Shown here in pieces: positions 1-7,672 of a stretch of 19,261 nt of DNA. The DNA is from Irineochytrium annulatum. Taxonomy: Eukaryota; Chytridiomycota; Chytridiomycetes; Chytridiales; Chytridiaceae. How positions within the stretch are numbered: the stretch's first letter is position 1; each line of letters begins with the position of its first letter. The stretch lies in assembly GCA_027600665.1 (NCBI GenBank), contig JADGJL010000516.1, forward strand, positions 1 to 19,261, in the 5' to 3' direction. A program made the position numbers and the translations under genes. The notes below the pieces were generated by a model. The model searched no databases. It saw only the letters and a program-made list of their open reading frames with translations, and had not been told where the DNA came from.

Positions 1-2644
1 CCCCAATGGCGCGCCCCGCTTGCCATGCGTGCCGCCCCCGGCGCCGCCCCCCCTCTCCAGATGCGGCCTTGGGGCGTTCTTCGGCACCCGCCTCCGGTCT
101 TTCTCGCTCAAAGACGCCAGGGACGCGTTGATCAAATCCTCGGCCACCCGCTTCAAATGGCTCGCGGTGTCGACCTCCGTGAAGACGCTCGGGAAGCGGA
201 ACCTGCTCAACAGAAACGTTATTAGTCTTCATACGTAAAACCAAAAGCATAGGACGCACCCAAGCCACATGTAAAGGATGATAGCCTTGTGTGACATCTC
301 CAACACTTTAAGCTTGTCGATGTCGCTCGTCGGCTCCTTCGGAAGCTTGACGATGGCGTCAAGCGATGACTCCCTTCCGTCCGCAAGGTCCCTCGCGAAC
401 CGGAGAGTGATAGCGGCCAGGTACGGGTCGTCCGCGTTCGTGGGCGCGGCTACGAGGACGTACCGATCCCGGAGGGAAAGCGGCAAGGGTTGAATCAAGT
501 CCGCGATCGCCTTCTGGTTCTCGAGGTTGCAGAGGAAGTAGTCGCCGTCTAGGCGGGCCAGGTCCTCAAATTTATCCTGCGAACGGGAAGCAACGGTAAA
601 TTAGTTTTCGAAAATAGTCACGCTTAATGCATCAACAGCAGCACGTACGAGAAGCCCCGAGAAAGTCTCACCCGGCAGTTCTTCGGCAAACGCCTCGAGC
701 TGCTCAAGCAGGGGTTGTAGACCCGCAGTCGTCAGCGCGGGGGCCATGGGAATCTCCATGCACTGCTTCAGCCGCTTAATGTCGTTATTGTTCAAGGTCG
801 TCACGTATCCAGTCTCGTTAGCCGTCCGGAATCGCCCCGCCCGGCCACCAATCTGCTTAACTTGCGAAACGGAGAGCTTTACGTTGTCTTTCCCGTTAAA
901 CTTTTTCATGGTTTCGAAAATGACCCGGCGGATATTCCTTATAAAAAGTCAAAAGGATCACGATGAGACAAAGGAGAAATATGCTACAAAACTTACAAAT
1001 TCAACCCCATGCCAATGGCGTCGGAAGCGATGAGAATATCTAGGTCGCTTGACTGGTCATTGAACAGTCTAGCCTGCTCCGCGCGTGTTTCTTTGTGAAA
1101 TGAGACATATGCACAAGCGCTTTACTTAAAACGACGAAGCGAACCCACCTGGCGGCAAATTTCCATAAATTACAGCGGTCTTCGACTTCGAATACAACTC
1201 GACCTGCCTCCTCAATGCAAAAATCCTCTTCCTCGAAAACGTCACGATGCAATCACCCTTCTTGAGGTTCGTCAACGACCCATCCAACCCCTCGTTCTCC
1301 ACCACCAACGGCGTGAGCCTGTCATACGTGTGCACCTCCACCTCCTCCCCGGTCGTCTCACAGATCCTCTTGACAAGCTCCACCGCCGACGCCTCCCCGC
1401 ACACATGCACCTCATCCGCCTGCAGCCCCAACAGCGCCTGCGTCCACGCCCACCCCCTCTGCTCGTCCGCGATCATCTGTATCTCGTCCAGCACGCCGAC
1501 CTCAAACCTCTTCGCCTGCGGCACCATCTCGACCGTCGCGCTCCACTTATCCACCCCGTCGCTCTCCCTCCGCTCTTCGCCCGTAAGGAGGTTGCAAGGT
1601 GTCCCAGCGGCGCTCATGCGCTCGTAGACCTCGTGCGCGAGGAGGCGGAGCGGGCCCGCGTAGATGGCCGAGCGGGCAGCCTCGAAGCGCTTCAAGGCCG
1701 CGTGGGTCTTGCCCGAGTTCGTCGGGCCGACGTGGCAGATGATGCGGCGCTTGCGAAGCCGGGCCTCCGGGAACCACTCGGCTGGCGTGCGGAGGTCGCT
1801 AAACTTTGTCAGGGTGTCGAGGAGGCTTACGTCGGCGTCCTTGAGATTCTCGCGGACGTACTGGTAAAGGGCCGGGAAAAGGACGCGCTCCATGTTTGCT
1901 GCAAATCAGTTATATTAAAAAATGCAAAGCACAATTAGATCTCACCCTTTTCCAACATGCTGCGCGTCGCCAGTTCGCGGGAAAGATAAGGTATCTCATC
2001 CGCCTTGAGAGCTTCGGCAAAGCTGGACATGATACCAGCGACGACGGTTTTATCGATATTTAAGCCTTGCAGCTTCTTCTTCACATATTTGGACTCCTTA
2101 AACTTATCCATGAACTTTCGGAACTCTGATACAAGGAGGATAAGCATACTTTCAAAGTAAGGTAAACGCATTGGTATTTACCAGCTTTCGCAGTCTTCGA
2201 GTCCGCAATTGCAGCCTTCGCTCCGTCCGACTTCGCCGCCGCAGCCGCCGCGGCCAGCTTTGCCGCAACCGCGCGCCCGTCCCGCACCTTCTTCGGCGGC
2301 GTCCATGGGCGTTGCGCAGTAGGCGAAGACCAGCTGACGGGATCAAAGCTCTTGTCGTTCCCCTTTCCTATATCCTTCTTTGGCCCCTTCGGCTTCCTGT
2401 CAGCCCCATCCCCCGTGTCGCTGCTCCCGTAACGGCATTTAGGTCGTTGAGTGAACATGGCAGAGCGCGCATGTGGGCAGCCGGTCGTCGCCATGGCCCA
2501 AGGGCGGTGAAGATTCCACGTCGTGAGCTGGCGGGAAGCCCCTCGGCGGCCCGCGCCGGCTGGGAACGCGGCCGTCCCGAGCAAGCAGGCAACCTGTTGG
2601 CATGACGCCCGCGCCGCCGTCCTCACGGTGGAGGTATTTGGCAT
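1..2644 (-). CDS. SUV3: SUV3-type mitochondrial ATP-dependent RNA helicase (3' end cut by window edge)
   Basis: Exons read on the minus strand are 2644-2182, 2125-1946, 1898-1149, 1090-997, 937-622, 576-260 and 202-1, and all phases agree (774 complete codons visible). Walker A GPTNSGKT lies near residue 272, motif II DEIQM near 352 and motif [11 protein letters not shown] near 524; this DEIQM/GGRAGRF combination is the SUV3 signature within superfamily 2. After the helicase core comes the SUV3 C-terminal region (YMWLGFRFPSVF), then a basic, glycine-rich tail that runs off the window without a stop. The first ~60 residues are Arg/Ala/Ser-rich with few acidic residues, as expected of a mitochondrial presequence; the start is the first ATG of that exon. 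In yeast Suv3 pairs with the Dss1 exoribonuclease in the mitochondrial degradosome, and that role is inferred here from family. Introns are 45-59 nt; for example 203-259 carries a CTAAT branch-like site. Residues ~60-150 are Lys/Ala-rich and probably disordered. Confidence 0.95.
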
Positions 2645-3126
2645 GCTGTAAAGGAAAATGAAAGGCTCTGCGATTTTGACAGATCGACATGCTCACACCT
2701 TATCACAAGCCTACACCTCTCCCTTTCTCCCCCCTCGGCGACCTATCTTTGAGGACCGGTGGGGAGCATCGGCGCATGCGCGAACCCGTTCGCGACCACT
2801 TTCTCCTTCGACCGCGTCCATTCGTTTCCGTGCGTGAAGATGGAAAAACTAAAAGCTCCATGAAGGAAGCAAACATAAAAGAATGGCGTGTATTGAAAGT
2901 CCGTGTATGAGAAGCACCAAGAAAGAAATGAAAAAATTCATAGCACAAGATACATGGCAAGGAACCAAAGCGCAACGGCCGCTAAACGCCAACCACTTAA
3001 CGTCAGTGCAGACGTTTTTGAAATAAAAGGATCTCTGGAAAGAGAGGCTGTTTCTTTGCGCCACCCGCATATCCGCCTTCGTAATTGCACACAACTCCCT
3101 CCCTTCGTGACAGCACCCTGTCCGCC
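2645..3126. other. Intergenic region: SUV3 upstream and GST-like gene downstream
   Basis: This 482-bp stretch separates two minus-strand genes, so it should hold the 3' end of the GST-like transcript and the promoter of SUV3. The open frames seen here on both strands have no family-like composition and no consistent splice structure. I see no clear TATA box, no AATAAA on the minus strand and no RNA gene. Confidence 0.6.
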
Positions 3127-4527
3127 TTACATCTTCGCCTCCCTGACCTCCCCCACCACATAACCCCTCCTCGGAAAATGGACGACCGTCTCCACCCCAT
3201 CCTCACCCTTCCTCCTAACCGCTACCCTGTCCGCCCCAGCCCCCTCAACCAAATTCCCCACAACGGGCCCTTCCTTCCCATAATCGTTGGGGATCACCCT
3301 AACCCTCCTCCCTTCCTGTGCCCCACCGAGCACGCTCCTGGCGCTCCTTGCAACCTCGGTGCACTCGGCATCGGTCATCAACGCGCCTTGCGGCGGTCTC
3401 TTGTCGCCGGGCGCCGCGCCGGTCGCCAGGAGGAGGCGGGCGTACCAGGCGTGGATGTGCGGGTATTGTGCGGCGGTAAAGTGGGGCTTCTCCGTGGGTA
3501 AGGACATGGTAAACCAGACGGGAAGAAGGGCGTGGAGATCGATGTGGGTCGGGGTTGATTGATCTTTTATGGGTTTGATGAGAGTGGTTAGATATTACAC
3601 AGGCGAGAGTATGGAAGAGTGGAATAAGACAAGTGCCCGCAACTGCATCCTCTCGTCCATTCACCCAAGAGTACACTCTCCCCCTCCACCACTACCTCTA
3701 CAAAAGACAACTCACCAAACAGCCAACCCGTCTTCGACTGCGCCAATGACTCCTCCAAACTGGCAAAACCGGAATGGGCTTGCTCCCTCATGTAGGGCCT
3801 GGCGGCCTTGTGCTCCTCGATGGGCCTCGGCTTCGACCTTCCCATCATCCTGTCACGATCGTTCCTAAAGGATTCCGGGACGAGCTCCATGGGGATGAGG
3901 GAAGCCACATTCTATTAGGAGGAATTGAAGGGTTAATAAAAGTTGAGTTAAGCAAAAAACCACAGGCGGGCACGAAAGTAGTTAAACGAAGAAGAAAACG
4001 CGCTTCGCGCGCAAGAACGTCGGGTTTCAGATGACAAATAAAAGAACAATGTGAAAGAATTAGGGCATGTACACACCAAAAACATAAACTTGTCACACCA
4101 CATGGCCGCGGCCTCGGCGCCGAACTTCCCGATCCCACTGCTCGGCACAAGCGACTTCTCGGGCCACCTCCTCTCGATCTCGTCCAGAATCAAGGCCGTG
4201 TCGCAGTAAAAGTCGCACCCGATCTGCATGACGGGGATGCGTCGATACCCGCCCGTGAGCGTCTGAGTAACACGAGGCTGTTGTTGATCGAAAGGTGAGA
4301 AGGTGGACGAGCAGAGGAACCAGAAATGCGTAATTGCGTAAATGGTCTTACCGGAACGTTAGGGACGATGACACTTCGCCATTTGAGGCCCTTGAGTCCG
4401 AGCGCGAAGGTGATCTTCTGCGCGTACGGGCTCGTGTGGTATTGGTGCTGATCCGCAGGCAGAAAGAAGAGTCGGTTTGAAAGTACGGAAGGGAATAAAG
4501 TCTTACGAAGATGATCTCGTCGGCCAT
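3127..4527 (-). CDS. Glutathione S-transferase-like protein with C-terminal extension
   Basis: Five exons on the minus strand, 4527-4507, 4447-4352, 4277-4077, 3911-3716 and 3563-3127, give 951 nt and 316 aa with consistent phases. The first exon is only seven codons (MADEIIF). The N-terminal thioredoxin-like domain (about 1-85) shows HQYHTSPYAQK, where S13-P14 sits at the usual active-site turn, then the cis-proline segment RRIPVMQ (P54) and YCDT (D65-T66) at the glutathione gamma-glutamyl binding position. The helical GST_C-like half follows, with TGWLFDQSTPTHIDLHALL. The last ~60 residues (RVRVIPNDYGKEGP ... VVHFPRRGYVV) look like a small beta domain; from memory, similar tails occur on some fungal GST-like proteins. 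The substrate is unknown and the protein is probably cytosolic. Introns of 165 nt (3912-4076) and 152 nt (3564-3715) are the longest in the window. It lies 482 bp downstream of SUV3 in the same orientation. Confidence 0.85.
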
Positions 4528-4811
4528 GATGGGATCGCGCGTCGTTCGTTCGAGAGGAGAAGGGTGACAGCAGAGAGGTCGTGACGTTTATGAGCTGGCG
4601 CGACGGGCACGGGACAGGAAAGGATGTTCAGCCGAGATCAGAATTAAACCGAGCATGAATTGCATTGCCAGGTTTGACACAAAAGCAAGTGGGAAAAGTG
4701 GGATGAATGTTTACTGCGCGAGCGTCGTTCAAAGGGTAAATCATCGAGCATAAATTCAGGCCAGATAGACGCGTACGCGCAGCTGGCCCTTTGTGTTCTC
4801 GTAAGTGCAAC
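4528..4811. other. Upstream region of the GST-like gene
   Basis: This non-coding stretch lies between the GST-like start codon and the left boundary of the duplicated block. It should contain the GST promoter. It includes the 10-bp palindrome cgcgtacgcg near 4790, which I cannot assign to a function. No third copy of the micro-protein family is visible here. Confidence 0.5.
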
Positions 4812-4851
4812 CAAAAAGGAGAGGTCGAAGGACGGAAGAAGTAACTTTTAT

Positions 4852-4975
4852 GGGAGATGGAAATCATTTGATAAGCTCCTTCCCACGGACCTCCACGCAA
4901 GATAACGGCGTCAGCGCCGACTTATGACTTAAGCCTGCATGAAACGATGGCCGTTGCGGTCAGCGAAAGTCGATT
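4852..4975. other. Conserved non-coding block, copy A
   Basis: This block is strongly preserved in copy B (6174-6295). It contains cggcgtcagcgccg (4906-4919, a potential stem of 5 bp around a 4-nt loop), ttatgacttaag and the 18-mer atggccgttgcggtcagc (4947-4964). I found no reading frame conserved between the two copies, so it is probably not coding. It lies past the 3' end of the minus-strand micro-gene in each unit, so termination or insulation is a possible role, but this is inference. Confidence 0.6.
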
Positions 4976-5026
4976 GACTCAAGCAGTTAATCAAAGGCGT
5001 AGGCTTGCAGACAATGTATAGGCGTG

Positions 5027-5032
5027 TTTATT
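5027..5032 (-). terminator. Poly(A) signal AATAAA for micro-gene A-minus
   Basis: TTTATT on the plus strand reads AATAAA on the minus strand, about 225 nt past the stop of the small gene at 5256-5411. The equivalent signal sits about 200 nt past the stop in the second copy, within a shared context (ggcgt-ttattt). Confidence 0.6.
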
Positions 5033-5255
5033 AATTGTACGATTGCAGGAGAACAAAGAACTTTGAATGATGAAAATCGCCCCGCGGGTTGCGGAGGGCT
5101 GAAGGCCGATGGGGTCGCGGTTGCTTTCTGGGTCTCCCCGCCCGGCTGCGAATTCACAGCCATGGCGCCACGGTGCGTTGAACGTTGAACTTGAACGGCC
5201 AGATCGAATGCCTTGCTCGGTGGTCGGTAAAGGCCAATTAAGCAAAGGCTGATAT

Positions 5256-5411
5256 TCACAGGATCGTGGCGTGGGCCATCGAGGGCCCTCCGAGCATCAC
5301 AGGCGCCCGCTTAATGTGGGCCGGCCTAGTGCCGGCGGGACTGGCGGCGGTGGCAGCGGTGGCGACTGTGTTGACATTGGAGGCCGAGGAGGTGGTCGCG
5401 TTGGCAGGCAT
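5256..5411 (-). CDS. Micro-protein A-minus, 51 aa (KRAPV/HATIL family)
   Basis: The ORF runs from ATG at 5411 to TGA at 5258-5256. The first half is Thr/Ala/Ser/Asn-rich (begins MPANATTSSASN). The conserved half reads RPAHIKRAPVMLGG, then PSMAHATIL at the C-terminus. It is unrecognised as a known family. Evidence that it is coding: the paralogue at 6562-6714 preserves the last 23 residues with nine synonymous and only two non-synonymous codon differences, and two further relatives sit on the opposite strand at 5772 and 7112. A TATA-like CATAAAAGG lies about 88 bp upstream and an AATAAA about 225 nt downstream. There is no hydrophobic signal peptide or membrane segment. The dibasic KR could be a cleavage site or simply a basic patch; function is unknown. 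Confidence 0.82.
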   Translation of the reverse strand: MPANATTSSASNVNTVATAATAASPAGTRPAHIKRAPVMLGGPSMAHATIL

Positions 5412-5494
5412 GTACGATTTCCGAGTTGGGTGAAGAATAGAAGGCGAGTCTGGTGTTGAAGTGCGGGATGGGCCGACATGGACGAGGCGGGGAA

Positions 5495-5503
5495 CCTTTT
5501 ATG
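5495..5503 (-). promoter_or_regulatory. TATA-like box for micro-gene A-minus
   Basis: CATAAAAGG on the minus strand lies about 88 bp upstream of the ATG at 5411. The corresponding CATAAAGG in the second unit lies about 106 bp upstream of its gene. The matching position in both copies and the mirror-image box on the plus strand support a divergent promoter. Confidence 0.6.
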
Positions 5504-5657
5504 AGATCGCGGCAACGGACAGCCTTGCGAGAGACCTCTCTGATGCCCCATGCCGAACGATTGAGCGTGGAAGCCGACACAAGCCGCCGACAGGGCCACC
5601 ATCCATGCCGTTCGGCGGCCTCACGAATCACGACAGCCTCCACGCGCAGTCGCAGCC

Positions 5658-5663
5658 TATAAA
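5658..5663 (+). promoter_or_regulatory. TATA box for micro-gene A-plus
   Basis: TATAAA followed by GAGG lies about 109 bp upstream of the ATG at 5772. The leader between them is C/A/T-rich with few purine runs, typical of well-expressed fungal genes. The paralogous gene has GATAAAAGG at an almost identical distance (about 113 bp). Confidence 0.7.
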
Positions 5664-5771
5664 GAGGGGTTGTTCAGGTCGTTGCGGCACCAGCATCATC
5701 ATCAGCTACCTTCCCGACTCGACGACCTTCACATCTTCCCAAATACCAACCCACCTCGAGTCATCCTGAAG

Positions 5772-5921
5772 ATGCCCGCCGCGAACCAAACCGCCGCCTC
5801 CACGACTCCGTCCGCCTCCACCGCCGCCTCCCCCGCCAACACGGCAATGCACAAGCCCGCACACGTCAAGCGAGCGCCTGTTCTCCTAAGCACCATCGGT
5901 GGTCACGCCACCATCCTTTGA
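5772..5921 (+). CDS. Micro-protein A-plus, 49 aa (KRAPV/HATIL family)
   Basis: The ORF runs from ATG at 5772 to TGA at 5919-5921. It begins MPAANQTAASTT, continues Ala/Ser/Thr/Pro-rich, then carries HKPAHVKRAPV and ends LLSTIGGHATIL. The reading frame is open further upstream without ATG, but only the part from 5772 is matched in the paralogues, which all begin MPA. Its closest relative is the plus-strand gene at 7112. The 22 core codons compared show four synonymous changes plus conservative substitutions (L/F, L/I, I/V, T/A, T/S). A TATA box, short leader and AATAAA make this a complete small transcription unit. There is no signal peptide, transmembrane helix, cysteine or CaaX box. I do not recognise the family; function is unknown. 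Confidence 0.85.
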   Translation: MPAANQTAASTTPSASTAASPANTAMHKPAHVKRAPVLLSTIGGHATIL

Positions 5922-6005
5922 GCTTTGCACGGGAGCGTCTCCAAGACCCGCGAACCGCCCGATTCGAAGCAACTACCATTTAAAGTGCATATCACAACTT
6001 ACCAC

Positions 6006-6011
6006 AATAAA
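6006..6011 (+). terminator. Poly(A) signal AATAAA for micro-gene A-plus
   Basis: AATAAA lies 85 nt past the stop codon at 5921, followed by A/T-rich sequence. The paralogous plus-strand gene has AATAAA 91 nt past its stop. Confidence 0.65.
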
Positions 6012-6173
6012 ACAATATTATACCCACTCACTAGTTGCACGTACTTCTTGTTCGCGTTCCGTTTTTCAAATATCCAATCAATACTCCGGATTTTTGGCAT
6101 TTTCATTGCATGGTTTCGTTTCAGTATGACGGCGAGTTCGGCAAAAAGAGGATGTCGAAGAGCGGAAGGAGCA

Positions 6174-6295
6174 AAGGAAGATAGAAATCATTGATAAGCT
6201 CCCTCCAGCGGACCTCCATGCAAGATTATGGCGTCAGCGCCGTTTATGACTTAAGTTCACATGGAATAATGGCCGTTGCGGTCAGCCAAAGTCTA
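6174..6295. other. Conserved non-coding block, copy B
   Basis: This is the counterpart of 4852-4975. It contains ggcgtcagcgcc (6230-6241), ttatgacttaag and the identical 18-mer at 6269-6286. Here it lies between the convergent 3' ends of micro-gene A-plus (AATAAA at 6006) and micro-gene B-minus (AATAAA at 6362-6357), which fits a terminator or boundary role. No conserved ORF is visible. Confidence 0.6.
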
Positions 6296-6356
6296 ACTTC
6301 GGTGTCAGCAAGTGGCGAGAGCATGTACCGGTAGTTTGCGGACATACATGGGCGTA

Positions 6357-6362
6357 TTTATT
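6357..6362 (-). terminator. Poly(A) signal AATAAA for micro-gene B-minus
   Basis: TTTATT on the plus strand reads AATAAA on the minus strand, about 200 nt past the stop of the small gene at 6562-6714. It matches the position of the signal in unit A. Confidence 0.6.
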
Positions 6363-6561
6363 ATTTGTTTAGAAAACAAAAACTACGAATGATAATATTG
6401 CCCCCGCCAAAGGGCGGAGGAACCTGGGGGTACATTGTTGCGTTCTTGCTCCCTGCTCCGCGCTGCGACTTTACAGCCATGGCGCCCCGGCGTGTTGAAC
6501 GCTGAGCTTAACGCAAAGCCTTGCCTGGTGATCTTAATGTTGGTTTAAGATGGCTTGCATT

Positions 6562-6714
6562 TTACAGGATTGTCGCGTGAGGCATCGCGGGACCGCCGAG
6601 CATGACGGGGGCCCGCTTGATGTGAGCCGGCCTTGAGCTGGCGGAAACTGTGACGGTGGCAGAGGAGGTCGCGGTGGAACTGGAGCTCGAGGAGATGATC
6701 GTGGAGGCAGGCAT
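6562..6714 (-). CDS. Micro-protein B-minus, 50 aa (KRAPV/HATIL family)
   Basis: The ORF runs from ATG at 6714 to TAA at 6564-6562. The N-terminal half is almost entirely Ser/Thr/Ala/Val (begins MPASTIISSSSSS), followed by RPAHIKRAPVMLGG and PAMPHATIL. It is the unit-B counterpart of the gene at 5256-5411. The N-terminal half has drifted while the core and C-terminus are kept, mostly through silent changes. A TATA-like CATAAAGG (6824-6817) and a downstream AATAAA complete the unit. It differs from its sister by S to A and A to P near the C-terminus. There are no cysteines, signal peptide or membrane helix; function is unknown. Confidence 0.82.
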   Translation of the reverse strand: MPASTIISSSSSSTATSSATVTVSASSRPAHIKRAPVMLGGPAMPHATIL

Positions 6715-6816
6715 TTTTGATGATAGAATTGATGAGGAAGCCGGAGTGGGAGAGAATTCAAGGCCGAAGGCGCGTTTGCTATTGAAGTGCTGGTCGGCAA
6801 GGACGAGTTCCTGGCG

Positions 6817-6824
6817 CCTTTATG
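6817..6824 (-). promoter_or_regulatory. TATA-like box for micro-gene B-minus
   Basis: CATAAAGG on the minus strand lies about 106 bp upstream of the ATG at 6714, the same arrangement as in unit A. Confidence 0.55.
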
Positions 6825-6991
6825 GGATCTGCGGCTGGTGTCGTGGTAGGCGGGTGTTGTTCACGGATCGCAGTTGCCCGCAAACGTGGAGTGGAAGTGA
6901 CATTCAAGCCAACAACTTCGACATGGCCACGACCCACGCCGTTCAACAACCTATCCACAACATACATTGGCGTCCACGCGGAACGAAGGCC

Positions 6992-6999
6992 GATAAAAG
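6992..6999 (+). promoter_or_regulatory. TATA-like box for micro-gene B-plus
   Basis: GATAAAAG lies about 113 bp upstream of the ATG at 7112. About 168 bp separate it from the opposing minus-strand box (about 155 bp in unit A), defining a compact bidirectional promoter. Confidence 0.55.
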
Positions 7000-7111
7000 G
7001 ACCTGCCGACGTCGTCGAACACCACCAACATCAAGAAACTACAGATCTCGACTTGGACGTCCTTCAGCTTGACTTCCTTCAAACAACAACCCACCTCCAA
7101 CCTCGACTAAA

Positions 7112-7240
7112 ATGCCCGCCTCAAACCAAATCACTGTCGCCGCCGCCTCACCCTCCCCGGCCGCGATCCAGAAGCCCGCACACGTCAAGCGAGCACCCGT
7201 CTTCATTAGCGCTGTGGGCGGTCACGCCAGCATCATCTGA
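7112..7240 (+). CDS. Micro-protein B-plus, 42 aa (KRAPV/HATIL family)
   Basis: The ORF runs from ATG at 7112 (context aaaATG, favourable) to TGA at 7238-7240. It begins MPASNQITVAAASPSP, has a shorter variable region than its sister at 5772, then QKPAHVKRAPV and FISAVGGHASII. The 23-nt stretch encoding KPAHVKR and the first bases of the next codon is identical to unit A, and changes after it are silent or conservative. The C-terminus ends SII where the other three end TIL. A TATA-like box about 113 bp upstream and AATAAA at 7331 frame the transcript. Family and function are unrecognised. Confidence 0.84.
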   Translation: MPASNQITVAAASPSPAAIQKPAHVKRAPVFISAVGGHASII

Positions 7241-7672
7241 GTGTGCTCAGGAACCTGCGTCGAAAGAACGAGGGCGCTAACGAAGATTGAACTGCAGCGT
7301 ACATGGATATTATGCAGCTGACAACTCATGAATAAATGCATTTTATACCCGTTATACGTGTAAAGCGCGTTCACTTGTTATCGGAGTTATATACCAGCCA
7401 TTGGAAGGCTCACTTTGTTGGAATGGTCTTTGAGAGATGGCGTCGTTACCTACATCGACGCCCACGTCCATCCTGCTGTGAGCTAGGTCTCCTTTTAATA
7501 CTTCATGCAGTAAGCAGACAAGAGGAGCATTACTTTGGCTCGCAGAATATAATTTGCTGCCTAATTGGCTCCGAATTATCCTGTTGTTGACGCGGGGTTC
7601 GAACTTTGACGACGAACCCTTTAGCGGTCCAACCCCCATACCCCGATCAGGGCTGGCCGCTCATTCCCTCTC
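7241..7672. other. Intergenic region: 3' UTR of micro-gene B-plus and promoter of the SDR-glycosyltransferase gene
   Basis: This 432-bp stretch holds an AATAAA about 91 nt past the micro-gene stop. The remainder should be the upstream region of the next plus-strand gene. A ggttcgaa near 7586 resembles a tRNA T-loop, but its flanks do not form a stem. No other feature is supportable. Confidence 0.55.
7331..7336 (+). terminator. Poly(A) signal AATAAA for micro-gene B-plus
   Basis: AATAAA lies 91 nt past the stop at 7240, matching the 85-nt spacing in the sister gene. Confidence 0.65.

Larger units (their letters stand above)
4812..6142. repeat. Tandem duplication, unit A (~1.33 kb)
   Basis: Unit A starts at an aaaaagg run followed by gtcgaag, and the same start recurs at 6143. 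Blocks shared in the same order with unit B include the gataagctcc segment, ggcgtcagcgcc, ttatgacttaag, an identical 18-mer (4947-4964), the TTTATT poly(A) motif, cagccatggcgcc, a minus-strand small ORF, a divergent promoter and a plus-strand small ORF. Similarity is patchy and strongest in coding parts and a few non-coding blocks, so the duplication is not recent. No terminal inverted repeats, target-site duplications or transposase are visible, so this looks like a segmental tandem duplication and not a mobile element. Confidence 0.85.
6143..7240. repeat. Tandem duplication, unit B
   Basis: This is the second copy of the block starting at 4812, in direct orientation. The offset between equivalent landmarks is 1331 bp at the left edge, 1303 bp at the minus-strand start codons and 1340 bp at the plus-strand start codons, so small indels have accumulated. 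Recognisable similarity fades after the stop codon of the plus-strand micro-gene. No insertion-sequence features are visible at the junction. Confidence 0.85.

Noticed and set aside
1330..1938. Plus-strand 202-codon frame opposite the SUV3 helicase exon
   Set aside because: It is an Arg/Leu-rich shadow of the GC-rich SUV3 coding strand, which carries unmistakable helicase motifs.
4987..5259. Minus-strand open frame including MAVNSQPGG, with MAVKSQRG in the second repeat unit
   Set aside because: Only the first six residues resemble each other between the units and the rest diverges out of register. It overlaps the predicted 3' UTR of the minus-strand micro-gene, so shared bases from the duplication explain it.
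4812..7240. Transposon or insertion sequence as the source of the repeat
   Set aside because: No transposase, terminal inverted repeats or target-site duplications are visible. The repeated content is two complete small genes with promoters.
7575..7650. Possible tRNA suggested by ggttcgaa
   Set aside because: The bases flanking the loop do not pair as a T-stem, and no acceptor or anticodon stem can be drawn on either strand.
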